Positions 11,701 through 20,700 of a stretch of 24,865 nucleotides of DNA are shown here, in pieces. The first letter of the stretch is position 1, and each line of letters begins with the position of its first letter. The notes beneath the pieces are model-generated. The model searched no databases. It saw nothing but the letters and a program-made list of their open reading frames with translations, and was not told where the DNA came from. The position numbers were made by a program, and so were the translations under genes. Origin of the DNA: Choristocarpus tenellus KU-1152 (Eukaryota; Phaeophyceae); assembly GCA_964200185.2 (NCBI GenBank), contig CAXNAD020000198.1:1-24865 (forward strand). Direction: 5' to 3'.

Positions 11701-14700
11701 GATTGATACCATGACTCTTAAACATGTGCAGTTGATTGACAACTGGAGTCTCTCATAGAAATGCAAAGCCACTGATATTATGAGGACGTGAAAGACAACA
11801 ACACCATAGATGCATTCACTACAATTCAAATCGTGCTGCTGGATTGTCTGTGCGGATAATGTGGTTGATGATGTTTACGCTTCTTTTGCACTGGGTAATT
11901 GGAAATATAAGAAGAGATACACCGTTACCTACAGGTCAATCTGTCGGAGCCCTCAACTGGGTGGCGAGGTATTTATTTTGGTCTCCAAACTATCTCTGGT
12001 TACTGTCCAATGTTGAAGAATGGATATACTCTGTCCTGAACGCTATTGCAATGATCGCAATCATACGTTGAAGTAGAATACTTTTTCTGCGATTTCAGTG
12101 GCCCAAAGCACCAAATCGACCTGAAGAGAACATATTTTTTAGAGAATGAGGATTCATGTCCATCCATTTCTTTGATAGGGTTTGGGTGGGACTCTCCAGA
12201 ATCCTATCCTTTCTTACGAAGGTACCTCCGAACCATAACTATCTGTTACTGTTGCCAATAGTAAGGCCCAAGATGACGGGTATTCGTAGGACTGACACGG
12301 TGTTGAGCTGCGGTGCCTTGTGATTTGTCCACCAATTAGCTTTGAGTGTCATGTACTATTTGCATCTACAATTGAAATGTTGAGGGAGGAGGAAGGGTGA
12401 TTTCAGCACAGGAGGACTACAGTGATGTGCATAATCTCAACTACCTGTGCTTTTCATGCGCCCCAATGTGACGATCAACAGATGTTCATCAGGGTTTAAC
12501 TTCTTGGGAGGTCTTGCAGAAGGTACCTTAGGTGTTGATTTGAATATGTTGAAGACCAATGCTCTAGAGCATACTCACAAGCACCGAATATGAAGAGTGG
12601 AATGTAATGCTCTCTTCAGCAATGTCGTAACATCTTGTAGCATGCTGATAACTTGAATTGTAAGCGGAAACAAGTCATCCCCAACCCCCCCAACCCCCCC
12701 AACCCCCCCAACCCCCTACCTCTCCCACCCTAAAGAAATACAGATAGACCCCTCCACAGTCCCAATTTTACACACACTAACCTCTGCTTCGCCGCTCCTC
12801 TTTACTCCGCCACCCCTCCCTCTTCCCCATGGGCAAAGTTCATATCCTGCTCAGCAACCATGCTTGATTCTCCAGGGCACTTTGCGTCCCTAGTACCCCT
12901 TGAGGCATGTCTGGGTGGCAAGGAATCCCTGCTCTCTGTTGAGAAAGATACCGCTCCTTGTGGGTCCAAAACATTTGTACTGTGGAATCCCCCAGTGGTA
13001 GAGGAACCTCTACATCATTTATCACCCAGTACCAGGGCTGCAAAGTCGCCTATTGCTGCTACAGGCAGTGAGACCACAGGGAGTGCTACCTCTGTGGCAC
13101 CCGTCATAGTGGTGGATGGGGGGAATGAGGATGTGAAGGGTGAATCACAAAAACAGGGAGCACAGAGATCAGAGCAGGTTTCAGCAGTGGGAATGGTTGC
13201 TGCTTCAGAAATTGCAACAGGAAGAGGAAGGAAAGGGAGACGTGGAAAGGGGAGGAAGGAGTTAGTGGGAAGAGTGCCCCGGCTATCAATGGGAGAGGGG
13301 AAGAAGATGAAAGGTGGCAAGTCAGTGGACTTGTTGCCCCCCCCTGTATCTGCTGATAGTGCCCTGACCAAGGAAGAGCCTGGGGCAGAGGTTAGGGCAA
13401 AGATGAGGAACGCTGGTGAAGGAGCTGTGCCAAAATTTGGGGTCAAGACGGGGGTTGCAGTGAAAGGGTGCTATGGGGATGGTGACAGGGGAGCTGGGGC
13501 AAGGACCAGGACAGGTCTTAGGGCTGAATTGTTGAGTCCAACTCATAAGAGGCGGCAAATTTGTCCAACAGACAACTATTATGACCTTGAGTATAAACGT
13601 CTCATGTGTTTGGATGTGCCTGGGACAAGAGGAGTGAGGGCTGGGGAAGAGCGGGCTCAACATGCTGTCACTGGTGAAAGGCAGCATCAGGCTGGTGGTA
13701 GTGAGGAAGTGAAATTTGTGAAAGGTTATGGAGCTGAAGGGGGGACTGAGGATGTGGAGGGTGTGGCTGAAGGGTCCCTAAAGGCCGTACTGAAAGGATG
13801 TGGAGCGATGGGAGTAGAGGAAGGTAACAGAGATGAGCTCCTTTCGGGGGAGGTGTTGGAACTGAGTAAGGATGTCCCTTGCTGGGAGGAAAAGAGGCGG
13901 AGTCCCATTGTGGAAACGGCTCAGGTGCTGGCAGCTGTGGTAAAGCAACGTGTCCGCACCATTGCCTTCTGCAGGACAAGGAAACTGACAGAGCTGGCCC
14001 TGCGATATTGCCTGCAGGTGGATGCAGTGTAGATACCTGAAGGGGGGGTTGCAAGTGGGAGGGGATTTGAGGAAGTTCTGCCAAGGATGGGTCTTGTAAG
14101 GCAATATCATATGGTTGAGTCCAGCCTCCTGACATTTAGGTATCTGATATGGGGCCTCACCCCCTACACCGCTTTCAAAATTTGTGATACATATATTGAC
14201 CTATGCTAGTGACTGCATTTGAAAATTTTTGGTCGGCAGAGGGAAAGGACTCCACCCCCGCCCTACCTGTCTCGGTATTCCTTGCACACTGACACACACC
14301 CATTTGATTGAAAATTATGTTGTGCTCTTGCTTTTCAGGACCTAGATACCTCCGCTCCACACCTAACAAGCCTGGTTAGGGGCTACCGCGGTGGTTACAC
14401 AAAGGGGGACAGGAGAGAAATCGAGGGCAAGCTCTTTGCCAACCAGGTACGAGATGGGAACCCTCCATCTGATGTTCTCATCATTTTTTTTACCCATTTC
14501 CATTCCAGTCGTATTCACATCACAAGTTGCGTACTGTACTCTTGTACCTTGCATTCCCACCACCACATGTCACTGCTGTGCATGTAAGGATTTTTGTGTC
14601 CTGAGCACAGTTGCCTACATGTGTTGCCTGCTGTATATTCATCTAAGCTCCTAGGGGTGACGGCAACATGTGCGCTGGAGCTTGGTGTTGATATTGGGGA

Positions 14701-17700
14701 GCTGGACGTCACATTGCACCTTGGCTTTCCTGGTGAGAGCAAAGTTTGAATGTGCCAAGCATTGAGCGGGAAGAAGAGTCAGAGGTGTCACGTCACCCCT
14801 TCGTCCCCTGCTTCGATTATTATCAATATGTGCAATGCTATGGAGTGGTGCAAAGGTGCTTGAGCACCGACTTCACCATTTTATGTGCAGTAACCAATTC
14901 ACTGAACCCTTCGAAATGTGGTGTTTCCCTGGCTCGCAAGGATGGATTGTAGGGGAGTGCTGCTCTAGGGAATAGCCTCAAGAATAACATTCCACAACGG
15001 CATGTCACAAGCAAATGCCACGAGAAAGAGAGACTAGTTACTTGGTTTACTTCATGTTAGACATATACCCCGCAGTATTTATAGTACTAAAGAAGTACAG
15101 TATAGTTTGTACCAGACTCCAAGCGCTTCATCTGACCGGATGAAGGGTTGTTTTCCTCTTCAGTATATGCTGTAGGTATGGTTATTCAAGGATGTGTAGC
15201 AATATGTAGTGGTCGTGTTTCTGCTTGTTCAGAACCGATGTGAAGAGGTTGGGGGTACAGTCTCGCTAGTAAATGATTTGGACTTGGTTATGTGCATTTT
15301 GAAGAGGAATTGGCAATTGTTGGTGTCCCTGGTGGAGGTAATTGGATGACATGTAAGTGCTTTATCTCACGTGATGTGATCTCATCAACCAAGTCATGGG
15401 AAGGGACATATGAAGATCTGTGTCTGTGTTAGCTCTTCATGTGCACTAACTCTATGAAGTGGAATTGGAGCTCTGACAGAAATGAAAGGACATGGAAAAG
15501 AGTTACTCTCATCAAACACGTCTCGTTGGCACTACCTCTTTGTACTCAGATTTTTCTTCATCTTGCTTGTGATCCAACATACAAGGTATTGAAAGTCTGT
15601 TGATGATGCAAGGTGTTTTACTGAGGTTTGGGTGATCAAATCCCTGCCCCACATCGAGCTTTGGCTGTTTTGTGAGGAAGAACCCTAAGTGGTTCAAATG
15701 AGGTGCATGTTCTCATAGTTGATTCTCGTTGTGGTGACATTATGCAAGCAGGCAGCATTTCAAGCTTACGGCAGCAAGCTGGTCGTGCTGGGCGAGGGGG
15801 AACAGACTCCCTGGCTATCATGGTGCTGTTTCAGGTAATCTCCCCCGCAAATCACATGTGAGAGTCATATTTCCTGGCCATTCCTCCTTCCTTGTTAGTT
15901 TGAGACTAGAAGATGATTGGGCATCAATGATGCCGTTGCTTACGCAGCTTGCTGTTTGGTTTGGGCTATGTTCTGTTGTTTATGTTGATCTTGCCAGTCT
16001 TTTTTTGCGCATGCCTTTCAAGCACAACTTCGAACTCCAATCTTTGTAATTCTCAAAACAGTCACAGGATTGGCTTCATTTAGACCCCATAAGTTGCTTG
16101 TCATATATCATTTCGAGGTTAAGAAGAGAAGATTGTTGGCACAGAGATTATATGTGTGCCTCACTGCAAGCATGTTCTATGAAGAATACCATTCACTACA
16201 GCATATGGTGTGTGCATTACTCATTGTACCCACCCCTTCATAATGTACTTTGAAGTGGCTGTGGACTGATGGAAGGAATCTCAGTGATCCCCTTTCTTAG
16301 CATCCTCACCTCCCCCCTTCTCTCTTCCGCATCACACCTCACTCACAAGTCCATTCCCAATCTCCCATCCCTTCCATCTCCCTCCCAACACTTAGGACCC
16401 GGTCTCCCAGTATTTCCTACACAACCCACGGGAGCTGCTCCACAAGGAACCAGAGGCAGCGGTGCTGGACGCAAAAAATGATCTTGTGAGGACTATTGGT
16501 TGATATGCATTGAAGGTTTTTTGTGGATGAATTTTTCTCAGATTGATGATGTCAGCAGACATGATGTGGAACAGGTGCTGCCAAGTTCCTATTACGGTGC
16601 GATGAACATTCCCATAAGGACTTGGCACCAGTTTCTTCAGTTTCAGCTTGAACAGAATATCGAGCAAATCAGAAAACAGAACAAGGCATGAATAATAATT
16701 GCAACCTGCTTCACTCTAACATTGGGTGTTGTAAGTGCTAACTGAATTCCGCCGTGGTAGCTACTACTGGCAGATTTATGTCTTTCTTGCCTTGCTTCCA
16801 TAAAGCATATGTGACGCTTTCACTTTGCTACCTGTATGATGCAGATAGGAGTACGTGGACAACCTCATTGCATAGAAATAGCTCAAGTGAGGTGAGGAAG
16901 ATGGGATGTGATAAATTAGTTGTGATCTCTTACATGGGTTCATATTCTGTAACTTCATAGCTGAAACTTGCATTTTAAAACATTTGTGATGCAGGTGCTT
17001 GGTAGAGTAGCTTATTTTCTAGCACATCCTGTACCATCATCAGTGCAGTCGCTGAAGTTCACATACCTGTTGTGCTTATTGTTCATCCATGAACCATTTC
17101 CTCCTTCCTCATATGGTGGTTCATTTCCATTGGTCTTACAAGCACAATTACGCTAGAGGAGGCTTTGCCATGAATCTATCAAGCTCTGTGCCAGACATAA
17201 CCATACTTGCTCTCTCCCTTTCCACTTCACTGAACCTGTGCGTAACACTATGCCCTCCTCCCAAAGTCTCCATATTGACCTACTAAATGTATCGCACACA
17301 TATATGCCAATCACCCCTAACCCTTGTCCTCCATAAATATATTTTCAGCTCTCAGAGTACTTTGCCAGTGCCATCTTGTGGTATGCTCATGTGAATGTCC
17401 GTTATGTTACCATCACTGTTCAGGTTTAAGTCCCTTATCCGCTGACATCATTGCATCGTTTTCTCTTATCGGTTCCCAAGACCTGACCCTTAATAGCCTG
17501 ACTTGAAACATAAAGGGGTATCAAGTGAAATGCCAATGTTCCCATTTCCACACTTTCTGTCCTCCTGTCTCTCAAACTTACCTGCTTCCCACTCATCCCA
17601 ACTCAATGTCCCTCATGGACACGTGCAGATCCTCCAGTCGCATCTACTGTGTGCAGCAGCAGAGTGCCCTCTTGGTGTGCCCCATTTGGGTGGGGTCTGT

Positions 17701-20700
17701 GATGAAGGCCTCTTTGGAGGGAGGAAAAAGATGGATGAGGTAAGAGTGCCAGTCATCTAGGTGAATAGATGTCCTCTTGTGAACTGCCTCGAAGTACATA
17801 AGTGACAAGACAATTCTAACCTACTTGGGATAGAGAAGTCCTGTGATACTTCCAATACCCCCCCTCACCACTCTCATTTCCTCCAGCATCCCCCCCACTC
17901 CCTGTCCCACCTGTCTCAATCCACTTGCCGCTACTCAGACATCACCTTGTGTCCTCAAGAAGTGTAAATTTGCACAACCTGCCTGTGCTATTGTGGGGTT
18001 CTTTATTTGCCGTGTCTCTGTCCCCTCATCCGTTTTCAAAGCTCTTTGGGTAGATGACTCTTTGATAGGGTTGGACATAGTCTCTGCAGAATTGTGATGT
18101 TGGGGCAAAGAAAAAGTGAGGAGTGATATTGTTTTTCTTATCTTGGGTATATACCTGGGGTTTTTCTGTGATCCTCTTGTTCAACTGACAGGTTATTGAC
18201 TTGATGATGGGAGGGGATTTTCCACGTCTTGTCAAGGCGTCTGATGGTGTAGCAGGCTGGTCGGCAAATGCAGCCCTGGATCCTCCGCCATGCAGAAGAG
18301 TGGGTTTGAGGATGATTGATCCAGTCACGTGAGATGCTTCTTCCTCCCCCAATGCCCATGATTCAATAGATTGATAGCAAGCTCTTAACAGTGAAAGATA
18401 AACTTGAGCTTGGCACTATTGTGGGATCCGCATTTTTTTTTCATGTAGTCAATTGTTGTGCTTTCACATGCCTACAATTGCAAAATTTGGGGCAATTGTT
18501 TGTACAATACGGATTGCTTTTGCTTTTTCCTCACTGCCACAAGTTGTTTAGTGTTTACATACCCTTTAAGTGGACTGTTTTTTTTCCAGTGACATGAATT
18601 GGTTTGCTGACATGTTGATCTTAATTGGAAGTTAAAGGACGTAAAGTGCAGAAATTGATGCTTTGTTGTCTATATTGATGCTTTAATGCATCATCGGTTA
18701 ATGTTAAACCAGCACCTCTCACCCTCAACCCCCTGCATAGGTTCTCAGTTGTTGATGACTTGAGGGAGGAGCAGACAATTGATCACGTTGAATACAGCCG
18801 GGCATTCTTCTCCCTGTTCGAAGGGGCTATATACCTTCACCAGGTCATGTGTCCTTGTGATGTCCTATTGAATTGCAGAGCTTGCTGATTTTGAAGCTTA
18901 TCATGAATAGGTGTGCATTTTCTATATCAGAAATGCTGTGTGCATCACGAACATAGCTCTACATAAAACACATCTAGTGTAGTTACTTTTTAGGTGAACA
19001 CCACACAGTATTCTTCAAAGTGCATTACTTCATTTTTTCTCCAGCGATAAGTCAAATTCACCATTCCACAGTTCACACAGGGTGTGATTCATATGTTCAA
19101 CACAATAGTGTTAGGAGTGCTTATAATGCTTATACTTTCCTTTGAGCTTAGATACAGCTCCACTACGGTTATAGATATCTGAGGAACAGCAAGGTGCACC
19201 ATAGTAGACTCAAGCTCCTAGTCAAGGGTGAGGTGATAAAAGTCATGGGTTGCTTCTCCAGGTACATTCGTAATTTTTGACCAACTACTCAACTCAAGTT
19301 GTTACTGCCACTACAATGACTCTTACATAGTGTGGTGAAATATCATATGTAGGTCTTCAATGTATTTTCCTTAGAAATACAATCTCTTGAATCTCTTCTC
19401 CTGCTACTTCAGGCCAGGCAATACATGGTGACAAAGCTGGACCTCAAGGCAGTTGTGGCCCACGTACGGCCTGTCAAGGTGGACTATTTCACAGCATCCC
19501 GTAATAATGTGGATGTAAACGTGACCAAGGTGCTAGAGACAAGTGACGACAATCATGCTCACACGTGAGCCGTTCTCTCCTCGTTCTTTCACTGTGTACT
19601 CCGTGTCCCAGCACAGCCATTCTTTCCATCAGCAGTAACACCCATTTCCCATGTTGTTGATGATTGGTTAGCAGGTTCTTCACCCAAAGATTAAAAAAAA
19701 TATCATTCTCCATGTTGCTGGCCCACTCAGCACTTACACACGCTTCTTGTTAACCCTCCCACATACTACATCACACCTTGAAGTGGTGCTGTGGATGTTG
19801 TTGCCACTGTACATGGTTACGTTAAGATAAGAGCAAACACTGGTCGCACCTTTGAAAGGGGTACCTGCTCTCTTCCTTCTCTGTGCTATGGAACTCGGGC
19901 ATTTTGGCTAGACATCGGTGTCGGGCTCAGGGAGACTGTGATGCTGGAAGGTCATGACTTCAAGGTATTATAAATTGGGGAGAACGGTTTGCTTTTCCAT
20001 CGTATGCTTTGTTTGTTGGGCTGATAACTCCCTAGTGCCATACATTGTGAAAGGGAGATATCGGCATTGCTCCAGTCCCTTGAGTAGTGTTATCTTCATG
20101 GGCAATATTCAGAGGTGTGCTTGCAATTGGTGTGTGTGCTCCACACAGGTGCGAAAGGACTTGACCTCCTTGAAAACATATGTTACCCCAGCAATGCATT
20201 CAAATCATTCAGCACCCTGTTGTTTGACAAATTCCCATGATCTTCACAACTCCATACTCCCATCCCCTTGGGCAATGCCTCACACCTCTTCTTTTGTGGG
20301 TCATGTTCCGTGCAAAAGGGAGGAGTCCATGCTCTGGCGCATGCTCTCCTTGCTGTGATTCCCCTCTTCCTGATGTGTGACCCTGAAGATGTGGACTGTG
20401 AGCATTACCGTGAATTCCAGCACCGACCAAGACCCAGCCGTGTCATGATCTTTGACAAACGTCCTGGGGGAACTGGAGTGTCAGATTCCATATTTTCTCG
20501 TCACAGGCAAGCAAAGATTCAAGAGACCGCCTCCCTCCCACTCGCCTCTGTTGGAATGGAATGTACGTTCTGTTCAAATGGAGCTAGGGTTGGATGGTTG
20601 TTGCCTTTTGACTCACATAGTGGTAGTGTGTATGATTTACCGGAGAGAATCGGTTTGATTTTTTATGTTCTTGGGGGTCACAGTCTCTCTTCGCAAGCTA

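Noticed and set aside
12239-12260. SVTVAN followed by a GTAAGG donor, resembling motif III (SATIAN)
   Set aside because: An in-frame stop lies directly before it with no acceptor between, and the true motif III is found at 12839 in phase with exon 9.
13015-13446. 143-codon minus-strand frame
   Set aside because: Also an antisense shadow of exon 10.
12860-14032. A single-exon gene starting at ATG 12860
   Set aside because: The same frame upstream of the ATG reads FISCSAT, helicase motif III, after an acceptor at 12838, and the frame runs past a donor at 14018. It is an internal exon.
13668-14135. 155-codon proline-rich minus-strand frame
   Set aside because: It is the antisense shadow of the purine-rich HRQ1 exon 10 insertion and runs into intron 10.
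20563-20568. GTACGT as donor of intron 20
   Set aside because: It leaves phase 1 while the exon 21 acceptor needs phase 2, and it adds residues absent from the family spacing.
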